Shown: in pieces, positions 56,816 to 64,000 of the stretch | Layout: the number at the start of each line of letters is the position of its first letter | How positions within the stretch are numbered: the stretch's first letter is position 1 | Program-made: the position numbers and the translations under genes | From: Streptomyces sp. G-G2 | GTDB lineage: Bacteria; Actinomycetota; Actinomycetes; Streptomycetales; Streptomycetaceae | Assembly (NCBI RefSeq): GCF_030063135.1 | Contig: NZ_JASISO010000026.1 | Span: 53,443-117,442, forward strand | DNA length: 64,000 nucleotides | Direction of reading: 5' to 3' | Notes under the pieces: model-generated | Database searches by the model: none | What the model saw: only the letters and a program-made list of their open reading frames with translations | Told to the model about the DNA's origin: nothing

Positions 56816-59233
56816 TCAGCCGCGGCGGCGGGTGAGGCGGGTGCCGAGGGGGCGGACGAGCCGGGTTCCCAGGCGGCCGAGGCGCAGGGTGGCCGTGGAC
56901 CAGCGGGACGCGGCGGACCAGCGGACGCGGACCGCCGAGCGCGGCGCGAACACCGCTCGCAGACGGCTGCGCCGCGAGACCCCGGCCAGCAGGGCCGCGC
57001 GGGCCGCCAGGACGTCGGGCCCCAGCGGGACCGCCACCGCGCCCGGTGGCGCGTACAGCTCCCGTTCCACCGCCCCCGCCACCCGCCGTACCGCGTCCGC
57101 CGCGTCCGGGGCCAGTCGTCCCCGCTCCACGATCCGGGCCGCGGCGGCCCGGGGGGACAGGGCTTCGTCGGGGATGATCCCGACGTCCCACGCCGAGTCC
57201 CCCAGCTCCCGCCACGCGTCCAGCGGGTCCCCGCCGCGCAGCAGCCGCGCCCGTACCCGGCGCCGCCACAGCAACGGCAGCAGCGGCACCACGAGGACCA
57301 CCACCGCCGACGCCGACCAGGCGAGGACGGTACCCGCCGACACCCCGCCGCCACCCGAACCGGCGCCCGCCGCGACCGCCGGGTTCCCGCACTCGCCGAG
57401 CTTCTTCAGCTCCGGCGGGCAGTCGTCCGACTGCGAAGGGGCCGCGCTGGGCGCGGCCGCCGACGCCGACGGCAGCGGCGCCGGGGCGGACGGCTGCGAG
57501 ACCGGAGTGTCGGGCCGGGTGTACGACGGGGTCGACCCGCGCTGCGGGGTCGGCTCGAAGCGGGTCCAGCCCACGCCCTCGAAGTACAGCTCGGGCCACG
57601 CGTGCGCGTCCCGCATGCTCACGGCCACGCTGCCGTCGCCCTGCCGGGTGCCCGGCGCGAAACCGACCGCGACCCGGGCCGGGATCCCCAGCGAGCGGGC
57701 CATCGTCGCCATCGAGAAGGAGAAGTGGATGCAAAAGCCCCGCTTGTCCTCCAGGAACTTCACGATGGCCTGCGAGCCACTGCCCGAGGCGACCTTCGTG
57801 TCGTAGGTGAACCCGCCGTTGACGGCGAAGTAGTCCTGGAGCGCCACCGCCTTCGCGTAGCTGCCCCGCGCCCCCTGCGTGACCCGCAAGGCCGTGTCCG
57901 TGACCGCCCTCGGCAGGTTGTCCGGCAGCTGCGTGTACTCGCCGAGGAACTGGGGGGAGGCGGGCGGCGCCGCCGCCAGCTGCTCGGCCGTCGGCCGCAG
58001 CTCCAGGCTGCGCACGGTGTACTGCGCGCCCTGCGTGTTCTGGTACTTCTCCCTGCTGAGCTGCTCGCCGACCAGCGTCCGCCCCACCGGCTCGTACCGC
58101 CAGCGCCCGCGGACGTCCACGCCGGTCGCCGGGTAGGGCATCGGCAGGTAGCGCTGCGCGTAGGTGCCCGACGCCGAGACGTTGGTGCGGACCTCGGTGG
58201 CGCCCGCGCGGACGTCCCCGCTCAGGCCCGGCGGCTCCGGCAGCCGCGCGGGGAGTTCGGTCAGCGGGCGCGCGGACGCCTCCCACTTGACCCCGTCGAA
58301 CCGGTCGAGCGAGAGGATCCGCAGGTACTGGTTGGAGAGTTCCTTGCTGTCCGACCGGTACTTCAGCACCTCGCGGTTGTCCTGCGTGTTGAGGCTGTCC
58401 TGGAGGGCCACCAGCGGATTGACCGCCTGCGCCGTTCCGACGCCCAGGCCCCCGCCGCCACCGCCCGAGCCCTGCGCGTCCAGCAGCCCGCCGCCCATCG
58501 CGGGCAGCGCCGCCGACACCGCGAGGGCGATCCCGAGGGTGAGCGCGCCGATCCGCCGACCGGTCCGTACGGGGGCCAGCGGCCGGCTCCCGCCGCCCGC
58601 CCCGCCCGTACGGCCGCCCGCACCGTCCGGGGCCGCGCCGCCGAAGACCCGGCCCCAGCGGGCCAGCCGGTCCCGGCTCTCGGCCAGGAGCAGCAGCAGG
58701 TAGCCGCAGGCCGACAGGACGAACCACAGCCAGGACGCCCCGCCGCCGCCGCTCAGCCCGGCGCCCACCGAATACAGCGCCAGCAGCGGCAGCCCGGCCG
58801 CCGCGGCGGCCCGTAGCGTCACCGCCAGCGTGTCCACGAGCAGCGCGATCAGCAGCACCCCGGAGATCAGCAGCAGCCGGATCCCCTCCGTCAGCGGCGC
58901 GGGCGCGGCGAACTCGCCCACGTCCCGCAGCCCCTGCCGGAACAGTCCGCCGAAGTCCGTCACCAGGTAGGCGAGCGGCCCGGACCCGGTGGGCTGCCCC
59001 CGCCCGGCGAACAGCAGGAGCAGCAGGACCGCGCTCACCAGCAGCTGCGTGGCCACCGTCAGCGGGCGGGCCAGCGGCACCCGCCGGGCCGCCGCGCCGA
59101 CCCCGCTCTGGACGGCGGCCAGCACCGCCGCCTGCAGGATCCAGGTCGTGGGACGTACCAGGGGCAGCATCGCACTGGCGGTGAGCAGGGTCGCCAGCAG
59201 CGCGAAGAGGGTCAGTCTCGCCCGGCCGCTCAT
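56816..59233 (-). CDS. Membrane transglutaminase-like protein (TgpA type)
   Basis: The 805-residue protein has about six N-terminal membrane helices (DUF3488 type), a transglutaminase-like domain with the catalytic triad in RGFCIHFSFSMATMARSLGIPARVAVGF (Cys), MRDAHAWPELY (His) and GWTRFEPTP, one further helix (about 645-665) and a basic C-terminal part with DUF4129-like helices. These proteins work with MoxR and DUF58 proteins. The start overlaps the DUF58 stop by four bases. The role is not known in detail; a cell-envelope function is likely. Confidence 0.9.
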   Translation of the reverse strand: MSGRARLTLFALLATLLTASAMLPLVRPTTWILQAAVLAAVQSGVGAAARRVPLARPLTVATQLLVSAVLLLLLFAGRGQPTGSGPLAYLVTDFGGLFRQGLRDVGEFAAPAPLTEGIRLLLISGVLLIALLVDTLAVTLRAAAAAGLPLLALYSVGAGLSGGGGASWLWFVLSACGYLLLLLAESRDRLARWGRVFGGAAPDGAGGRTGGAGGGSRPLAPVRTGRRIGALTLGIALAVSAALPAMGGGLLDAQGSGGGGGGLGVGTAQAVNPLVALQDSLNTQDNREVLKYRSDSKELSNQYLRILSLDRFDGVKWEASARPLTELPARLPEPPGLSGDVRAGATEVRTNVSASGTYAQRYLPMPYPATGVDVRGRWRYEPVGRTLVGEQLSREKYQNTQGAQYTVRSLELRPTAEQLAAAPPASPQFLGEYTQLPDNLPRAVTDTALRVTQGARGSYAKAVALQDYFAVNGGFTYDTKVASGSGSQAIVKFLEDKRGFCIHFSFSMATMARSLGIPARVAVGFAPGTRQGDGSVAVSMRDAHAWPELYFEGVGWTRFEPTPQRGSTPSYTRPDTPVSQPSAPAPLPSASAAAPSAAPSQSDDCPPELKKLGECGNPAVAAGAGSGGGGVSAGTVLAWSASAVVVLVVPLLPLLWRRRVRARLLRGGDPLDAWRELGDSAWDVGIIPDEALSPRAAAARIVERGRLAPDAADAVRRVAGAVERELYAPPGAVAVPLGPDVLAARAALLAGVSRRSRLRAVFAPRSAVRVRWSAASRWSTATLRLGRLGTRLVRPLGTRLTRRRG

Positions 59234-60588
59234 GCTGTGCCTCCGCTGGTGTTCACGTCATGGCCCGGTCCGTGGCCCTGGCCGGTGGCCGCCTGCCGCC
59301 ACAGTTCGGCGAAGGCGGTCGCGGGGGGTACGGCGACCGCGGTCCAGCCCGCGTCGCGCAGCTGCCGCAGCCGTTCGGCCTGCGGGTTCGGCGTCCGCTC
59401 CGGGGCGGCGCCCGGAGCGGCCCAGGCGTCGGAGTCGATCACGAAGGCGACCGCGCCGCCGGACCGGCCGCGCATCTTCGCCGCCAGCGAGGTCTGTACG
59501 TCGTCCAGCTCACCGAAGAATGCGATCAGCAGCCCGTCGTGGCCGGCGCGCACCTGGTCGTGGGCGCGGGAGAGCCCGGCCCCGTCGGAGTGCCCGACGA
59601 TCGCGAGGGTGTCCATCATCAGGCCCGCCGCCTCGGCGGACTCCTGGCCGCCGGAGGAGAAACCGCCCGCGCCCTCGCTGGGCACCGAGTTCCCGGTGTC
59701 GGTCAGCAGCCGGACCGAGAACCCCCGCTCCAGCAGGTGGACCAGGGCGGAGGCGGCGCCGGAGACGGCCCATTCGAAGGCCGAGTCGGGGCCCGCGCCC
59801 TCGTAGGCGAGCCGCCGGGTGTCCAGCAGGACGGTGGCCCGGCTGCGCTGCGGCTGCTCCTCGCGGCGGACCATCAGCTCGCCGTAGCGGGCGGTGGACC
59901 GCCAGTGGACGCGGCGCAGGTCGTCGCCCTGCCGGTAGCCGCGCGGGATCACGTCGTCGTCACCGGCCAGCGCGAGCGAGCGGAGGCTGCCGTCGCCGTA
60001 GCCGGAGGAGTCGCCCGCCAGCCGTACGGCGGGCAGCGGTTCGGTGCGCGGGATGACGGTGAGGGTGTCGTAGGTGCTGAACGAGCGGGTCAGCTCCACC
60101 AGCCCGAAGGGGTCGGCCAGGCGCAGCTGGAGCGGCCCCAGCGGGTAGCGCCCGCGCAGGTCGGAGCGGACCCGGTAGGACACCTCGCGGCGGCCGCCCG
60201 GCTCCACCCGGTCCAGGACGAAGCGGGGCCGGGGCCCGAGGACGTACGGCACCCGGTCCTGCAGCATCAGCAGGCCCGTGGGCAGCCGGGAGACGTTGTC
60301 CATCCGCAGCTGGACCCGGGCCTCGGCGCCCGCGGGCACCCGCATCGGGGTCAGGCGCCGGCTCCCGGTGACCCGGTAGCGGGTCCGGTGCAGGGCGAGG
60401 ACGCAGATCAGCGGCAGCAGGGCGATCAGCAGCCCGACGCGCAGCAGGTCGGCCTGGCCCAGGACGTAGGCGCAGACGGCGGCGGCGATGCCCGCGGCCA
60501 GGAAGGACCGGCCGCGGGTGGTGAGCCCGGAGAGCGCCGTGCGCAGTCCGCCGCTCTCGCCGGCACCGCCAGGGGTACCGGCGCTCAT
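59230..60588 (-). CDS. DUF58 protein
   Basis: The 452-residue protein has two N-terminal membrane helices (about 32-50 and 52-68), a beta-rich middle and the DUF58 signature RGYRQGDDLRRVHWRSTARYGELMVRREE, followed by a von Willebrand A-like segment (LLDTRRLAY). It starts at the stop codon of moxR (one-base overlap) and overlaps the transglutaminase by four bases. In the family such proteins act with a MoxR ATPase in chaperone-like assembly. Confidence 0.9.
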   Translation of the reverse strand: MSAGTPGGAGESGGLRTALSGLTTRGRSFLAAGIAAAVCAYVLGQADLLRVGLLIALLPLICVLALHRTRYRVTGSRRLTPMRVPAGAEARVQLRMDNVSRLPTGLLMLQDRVPYVLGPRPRFVLDRVEPGGRREVSYRVRSDLRGRYPLGPLQLRLADPFGLVELTRSFSTYDTLTVIPRTEPLPAVRLAGDSSGYGDGSLRSLALAGDDDVIPRGYRQGDDLRRVHWRSTARYGELMVRREEQPQRSRATVLLDTRRLAYEGAGPDSAFEWAVSGAASALVHLLERGFSVRLLTDTGNSVPSEGAGGFSSGGQESAEAAGLMMDTLAIVGHSDGAGLSRAHDQVRAGHDGLLIAFFGELDDVQTSLAAKMRGRSGGAVAFVIDSDAWAAPGAAPERTPNPQAERLRQLRDAGWTAVAVPPATAFAELWRQAATGQGHGPGHDVNTSGGTA

Positions 60589-61598
60589 CAGAAGCCCCGG
60601 ACGTCCGCGCCGGGCGGCTGCTCGCCGCGCGCGGTGGCGGCCGGGACCGGGGTCCGCTGGAGGATCTCGGCGATCACCTGTTCGGAGGTCCGGCGGCTGA
60701 GCTGGGCCTGCGCGGTCGGCAGCAGCCGGTGCGCGAGCACCGGGGCGGCCAGCGCCTGTACGTCGTCGGGCAGCACGTACTCCCGGCCCGCGAGGGCGGC
60801 GGAGGCCTTGACGGCGCGCAGCAGGTGCAGGGTGGCCCGGGGTGAGGCGCCGAGGCGCAGCTCGGGGTGGTGGCGGGTCGCGGAGACCAGGTCCACGATG
60901 TAGCGCCGGACGGGCTGGGCGACGTACACCTCGCGGACGGCGTCGATCAGCTTGAGGATGTCGTGCGCGTGGGCGACGGCGGCGAGGTCGTCGAGCGGGG
61001 ACTGGCCGCCGTGCACGTCGAGCATCTCCAGCTCGGCCTCGGGGCTGGGGTAGCCGACGGAGACGCGGGCCATGAAGCGGTCGCGCTGGGCCTCGGGGAG
61101 GGGGTAGGTGCCCTCCATCTCCACCGGGTTCTGGGTGGCGACCACCATGAACGGCGAGGGCAGCCGGTAGGTCTTGCCGTCGGTGGTGACCTGGCGTTCC
61201 TCCATCGACTCCAGCAGTGCGGACTGGGTCTTGGGGGAGGCGCGGTTGATCTCGTCGCCGATCACGATCTGTGCGAAGACGGCGCCGGGCTTGAACTCGA
61301 ACTCGTGGGTCTGCTGGTCGTAGATGCTCACGCCGGTGATGTCGGAGGGCAGCAGGTCCGGGGTGAACTGGATCCGCTGCACCGAGCAGTCGATGGACTT
61401 GGCGAGGGCCTTGGCCAGCATGGTCTTGCCGACCCCGGGCACGTCCTCGATGAGCAGGTGGCCCTCTGCCAGGAGCACGGTCAGCGCGAGGCGGACGACC
61501 TCGGGCTTGCCCTCGATCACGCTCTCCACCGACTGGCGGATCCGCTCCGCCGTGGTGGTCAGATCAGCGAGGCTCGCTCGGTCGTCGTACGTGGTCAC
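60588..61598 (-). CDS. MoxR-family AAA ATPase
   Basis: The 336-residue AAA+ ATPase has the Walker A GVGKTMLAKALAKS (about 51-64), Walker B VIGDEINRASP, sensor VATQNPVEMEGTYPLPEAQRDRF and a C-terminal helical lid. MoxR proteins act as chaperones that load cofactors or activate VWA partners. GTG 61598 follows GAGGAGAACC. It is the first gene of moxR-DUF58-TgpA. About 100 bases separate it from the carbonic anhydrase stop upstream. Confidence 0.93.
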   Translation of the reverse strand: MTTYDDRASLADLTTTAERIRQSVESVIEGKPEVVRLALTVLLAEGHLLIEDVPGVGKTMLAKALAKSIDCSVQRIQFTPDLLPSDITGVSIYDQQTHEFEFKPGAVFAQIVIGDEINRASPKTQSALLESMEERQVTTDGKTYRLPSPFMVVATQNPVEMEGTYPLPEAQRDRFMARVSVGYPSPEAELEMLDVHGGQSPLDDLAAVAHAHDILKLIDAVREVYVAQPVRRYIVDLVSATRHHPELRLGASPRATLHLLRAVKASAALAGREYVLPDDVQALAAPVLAHRLLPTAQAQLSRRTSEQVIAEILQRTPVPAATARGEQPPGADVRGF

Positions 61599-61699
61599 CT
61601 GGTTCTCCTCGGCCCTTTTCCCCTGGGCCGACGCCCGTTCGCGCTTGTCCGGCCCACCCCGAAAAACACATTGTTGACGGCGTTACGGCCTGGTGTCAC

Positions 61700-62251
61700 T
61701 CAGGAGACGGGACTGATCTCGCGCAGGAGTCCGGTGTGCACGTCGAAGACGAAGCCTCGCACATCGTCGCGGTGGGGCAGGAAGGGGTTGGTGCGGACAC
61801 GCTGCATGGACTGCCGGACGTCCTGGTCCACGTCGCGGAAGGCCTCGACGGCCCAGGCGGGGCGCTGGCCGACCTCGTCCTCCAGCTCGTGCCGGAAGTC
61901 CTCGGTCAGGTTTTCGAGGCCACAGCCGGTGTGGTGGATGAGTATCACGCTGCGGGTGCCCAGGGCCCGCTGGCTGATGGTGAGGGAGCGGATGGTGTCA
62001 TCGGTGACCACGCCGCCCGCGTTGCGGATGGTGTGGCAGTCGCCGAGTTCCAGCCCGAGGGCGGCGTGCAGGTCGAGGCGGGCGTCCATGCAGGCCACGA
62101 CGGCCACGCGCAGGACCGGGCGGGCGTCCATGCCGGGGTCGGCGAATTCCGCGGCGTAGCGGGCGTTCGCGAGGACGAGGCGGTCGGTGACGCTGCCGCT
62201 CTCCGGGGACTCGGGAGCGGAGCCTGAGGGCAGGTGTGCGGAAGTCGTCAT
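61700..62251 (-). CDS. Beta-carbonic anhydrase
   Basis: The 183-residue enzyme interconverts CO2 and bicarbonate. Zinc ligands are Cys54 and the HxxC pair His107-Cys110, with Asp56-Arg58 completing the CxDxR dyad in ACMDARLD and HHTGCGLENL. The short N-terminus is disordered. TACCGT lies seven bases before the ATG (62251), suggesting a leaderless transcript; a longer frame upstream is not favoured. It is divergent from rsmH across a 354-base gap. Confidence 0.92.
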   Translation of the reverse strand: MTTSAHLPSGSAPESPESGSVTDRLVLANARYAAEFADPGMDARPVLRVAVVACMDARLDLHAALGLELGDCHTIRNAGGVVTDDTIRSLTISQRALGTRSVILIHHTGCGLENLTEDFRHELEDEVGQRPAWAVEAFRDVDQDVRQSMQRVRTNPFLPHRDDVRGFVFDVHTGLLREISPVS

Positions 62252-62605
62252 GGCTACGACGGTAGTGGTCACCGCTGGTAAAGGCAGGGAGCGAGGGTGG
62301 ACAAAGAACGTCAATGGACCTTGTTGTGAGCTAACCCACAAGGGTGGGGTGGAGGCGGCCGTCCGGGTGATTCACGGCTTTTGTGGCTTCATCGGGAGAG
62401 CGGCGCACGGCGCGCGGGGCGGTTCGTTGACCGCGGCGACCGTTGGACTAAAGTGACGCGAACCGGCCGGGGCCCGGCCCTCACCGGCCTCCCGGCCACC
62501 GATGGAACTCCGCGTGCGCGGCGCGTACGTACGGCCCGGCCTCTCCGGCTCTCCGGCCCGCCCGGTGGTGCGTGCGCCTGCCGCGCCGTTATCTGAGAGG
62601 GCGCT
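62252..62605. other. 354-base gap between carbonic anhydrase and rsmH
   Basis: No gene is seen. It holds the divergent promoters for both sides; a -35/-10 pair for rsmH is described separately. The mraZ gene that often precedes rsmH is absent here. Confidence 0.6.
62427..62454 (+). promoter_or_regulatory. HrdB-type promoter for rsmH-ftsL
   Basis: TTGACC (62427-62432) and TAAAGT (62449-62454) are 16 bases apart and point to rsmH. The leader is about 145 bases long. Confidence 0.6.
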
Positions 62606-63565
62606 TTGACTAGCGAGTCCCGACATGTCCCGGTGATGCTCCAGCGGTGCCTGGACCTGTTGGCCCCGGCGCTGGAGAGGCCCGGGGCCGTCGTCGTCGA
62701 CTGCACCCTCGGCCTCGGCGGCCACAGCGAGGCCCTGCTGACCCGGTTCCCCGAAGCCCGCCTGATCGGGCTCGACCGCGACAAGGAAGCCCTGCGGCTC
62801 TCCGGCGAGCGGCTCGCGCCGTTCGGCGAGCGGGCCACCCTGGTGCACGCGATCTACGCCGACCTGGCCGAGGTGCTGGACAGCCTCGGCACCCCCACCG
62901 TCCAGGGCATCCTCTTCGACCTCGGGGTCTCCTCCATGCAGCTGGACGAGGCCGACCGCGGCTTCGCCTACGCGCAGGACGCGCCGCTGGACATGCGGAT
63001 GGACCAGACGACCGGCATGAGCGCGGCCGAGGTCCTCAACACCTACCCGCCGGGCGAGCTGGTGCGGATCCTGCGCCAGTACGGCGAGGAGAAGCAGGCC
63101 AAGCGGATCGTGTCCGCCGTGGTGCGCGAGCGCGGCACGAACCCCTTCACCAACAGCGCCCGGCTGGTCGAGCTGATCCGCGACGCGCTGCCGCAGGCCG
63201 CCAAGCGGACCGGCGGCAACCCGGCCAAGCGGACCTTCCAGGCCCTGCGGATCGAGGTCAACGGCGAGCTGTCCGGTCTGGAGCGCGCCATTCCGGCGGC
63301 CGTGGACCGGATCGCCGTCGGCGGCCGGATCGCGGTGCTCTCCTACCACTCGCTGGAGGACCGCCTGGTCAAGCAGGTGTTCGCGGCGGGCGCCGCCAAC
63401 ACCGCGCCGGCCGGGCTGCCCGTCGTACCGGAGAAGTACCAGCCGAAGCTGAAGCTCCTGACCCGCGGCGCGGAACTGCCGACGGAAGAGGAGATCGCCG
63501 AGAACCGCCGGGCCGCCCCGGCCCGCTGCCGAGGCGTCGAACGCATCCGGGCGGCCGAGCTGTGA
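62606..63565 (+). CDS. rsmH: 16S rRNA (cytosine-1402-N4)-methyltransferase
   Basis: The 319-residue methyltransferase modifies 16S rRNA C1402 and starts the division and cell-wall (dcw) cluster. The SAM site VVVDCTLGLGGHSEALL, FDLGVSSMQLDEADRGFAY and the C-terminal LSYHSLEDRLVKQVF are all typical. The TTG start follows GAGAGGG. FtsL begins 70 bases after its stop. Confidence 0.95.
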   Translation: MTSESRHVPVMLQRCLDLLAPALERPGAVVVDCTLGLGGHSEALLTRFPEARLIGLDRDKEALRLSGERLAPFGERATLVHAIYADLAEVLDSLGTPTVQGILFDLGVSSMQLDEADRGFAYAQDAPLDMRMDQTTGMSAAEVLNTYPPGELVRILRQYGEEKQAKRIVSAVVRERGTNPFTNSARLVELIRDALPQAAKRTGGNPAKRTFQALRIEVNGELSGLERAIPAAVDRIAVGGRIAVLSYHSLEDRLVKQVFAAGAANTAPAGLPVVPEKYQPKLKLLTRGAELPTEEEIAENRRAAPARCRGVERIRAAEL

Positions 63566-63635
63566 CCCCCGGCGGGCGGGCGGCGACCGGGTACGGCCGG
63601 GCTGCGGGGGCCGGGCGGCGACGGGAGGGGGCCGG

Positions 63636-64000
63636 GTGAGCAAGGCCGGGCGGACGCCCTTCGTGCTGCTGGTCGTCGTACTGCTCGCCGGCGGGCTGAT
63701 CAGCCTGCTGCTGCTGAACTCGGCCCTCAACCAGGGCTCCTTCCAGCTCAGCAAGCTGAAGAAGGAGACCACCTCGCTCACCGACGAGCAGCAGGCCCTC
63801 CAGCGCGACGTGGACGCCCAGTCGGCGCCCGACGCGCTGGAGCGGCGGGCCCGCGAGCTGGGCCTGTTGCCCGGCGGCGGCCCGGTCTGCCTCGGGACCG
63901 ACGGCAAGGTCAGCGGGACCCCGGCCACGGCCGAGGTCCCCGCCCCGCCGTCGCCGCCCCCCTCCGCCCCGCCCGCCGCCACTCAGAACACCCCGCAGGG
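63636..64000 (+). CDS. ftsL: Cell-division protein FtsL, 3' end missing
   Basis: The frame is open from GTG 63636 to the right edge, so the C-terminus is outside. It has a short cytoplasmic N-terminus (MSKAGRTPF), one membrane helix (about 9-27, VLLVVVLLAGGLISLLLL) and an external coiled-coil (about 35-75) with SKLKKETTSLTDEQQALQRDV, then a Pro-rich stretch. This is the FtsL/DivIC-like plan of the divisome, placed directly after rsmH as in other Streptomyces. ftsI would be expected next. Confidence 0.9.
   Translation, partial: MSKAGRTPFVLLVVVLLAGGLISLLLLNSALNQGSFQLSKLKKETTSLTDEQQALQRDVDAQSAPDALERRARELGLLPGGGPVCLGTDGKVSGTPATAEVPAPPSPPPSAPPAATQNTPQ

Noticed and set aside
1..64000. tRNA, rRNA, insertion sequence or prophage genes
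   Set aside because: None of their sequence or protein hallmarks were seen; all genes fit ordinary chromosomal Streptomyces content.

Overview
The window is core chromosome of a high-GC actinomycete, almost certainly a Streptomyces. The evidence is the codon bias, many GTG/TTG starts, NlpC/P60 secreted cell-wall enzymes, a ctaE-qcrCAB cluster, the MacRS-type two-component pair beside pfkA, a trpEG fusion with a Trp leader peptide, and rsmH-ftsL at the right edge. As I recall it, the gene order matches the S. coelicolor stretch running from ctaE-qcrCAB down to rsmH-ftsL. I see no insertion sequence, prophage, CRISPR array, tRNA or rRNA.

Layout. 1-5.7 kb: end of an L,D-transpeptidase, a lone atypical receiver, and the cytochrome c oxidase subunit III/bc1 operon. 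5.8-11.6 kb: trpD, a SAM riboswitch ahead of a class V aminotransferase, a stand-alone RAM-domain protein with a rhomboid protease, and a zinc-ribbon/NYN-nuclease pair. 11.6-16.5 kb: two tandem NlpC/P60 hydrolases, a putative metalloprotease lipoprotein and a mannosyltransferase. 16.5-27.9 kb: cholesterol-oxidase-like enzyme, acyl-CoA ligase, phosphoesterase, a lipid-binding/ArsA-like pair, glucokinase, an EEP nuclease, an esterase and PlsC. 27.9-36.1 kb: histidine kinase and response regulator, phosphofructokinase, D-lactate-dehydrogenase-like enzyme, attenuated trpEG and divergent class II DAHP synthase. 36.2-39.4 kb: iron storage (bfd, bfr), a molybdoenzyme, a copper-linked membrane protein and endonuclease IV. 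39.4-47.5 kb: PASTA kinase, TPP-riboswitch thiOSG operon, thiE, a flavoprotein and metF. 47.5-52.7 kb: membrane proteins, a carotenoid-desaturase-like enzyme, a methyltransferase and a HEPN protein. 52.8-56.5 kb: an operon of degenerate ABC ATPase, YhgE/Pip membrane protein and TetR regulator behind a palindromic operator. 56.8-61.6 kb: MoxR/DUF58/transglutaminase. 61.7-64 kb: carbonic anhydrase, rsmH and the start of ftsL.

Regulatory DNA is the richest part of the window. It holds a SAM riboswitch, a TPP riboswitch, a Trp attenuator, an IdeR/DmdR-type iron box, a CsoR-type copper box, a TetR operator, a near-identical inverted repeat shared by two flavoenzyme genes, a TANNNT box 6-7 bases before ten start codons (leaderless transcripts), and a dispersed 21-bp repeat found only at gene 3' ends. 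The most promising points for follow-up are the degenerate ATPase-YhgE operon, the shared flavoenzyme operator, the zinc-ribbon/NYN pair, the ArsA-like protein with an altered P-loop, and an orphan MacR-like box at 56.5 kb.
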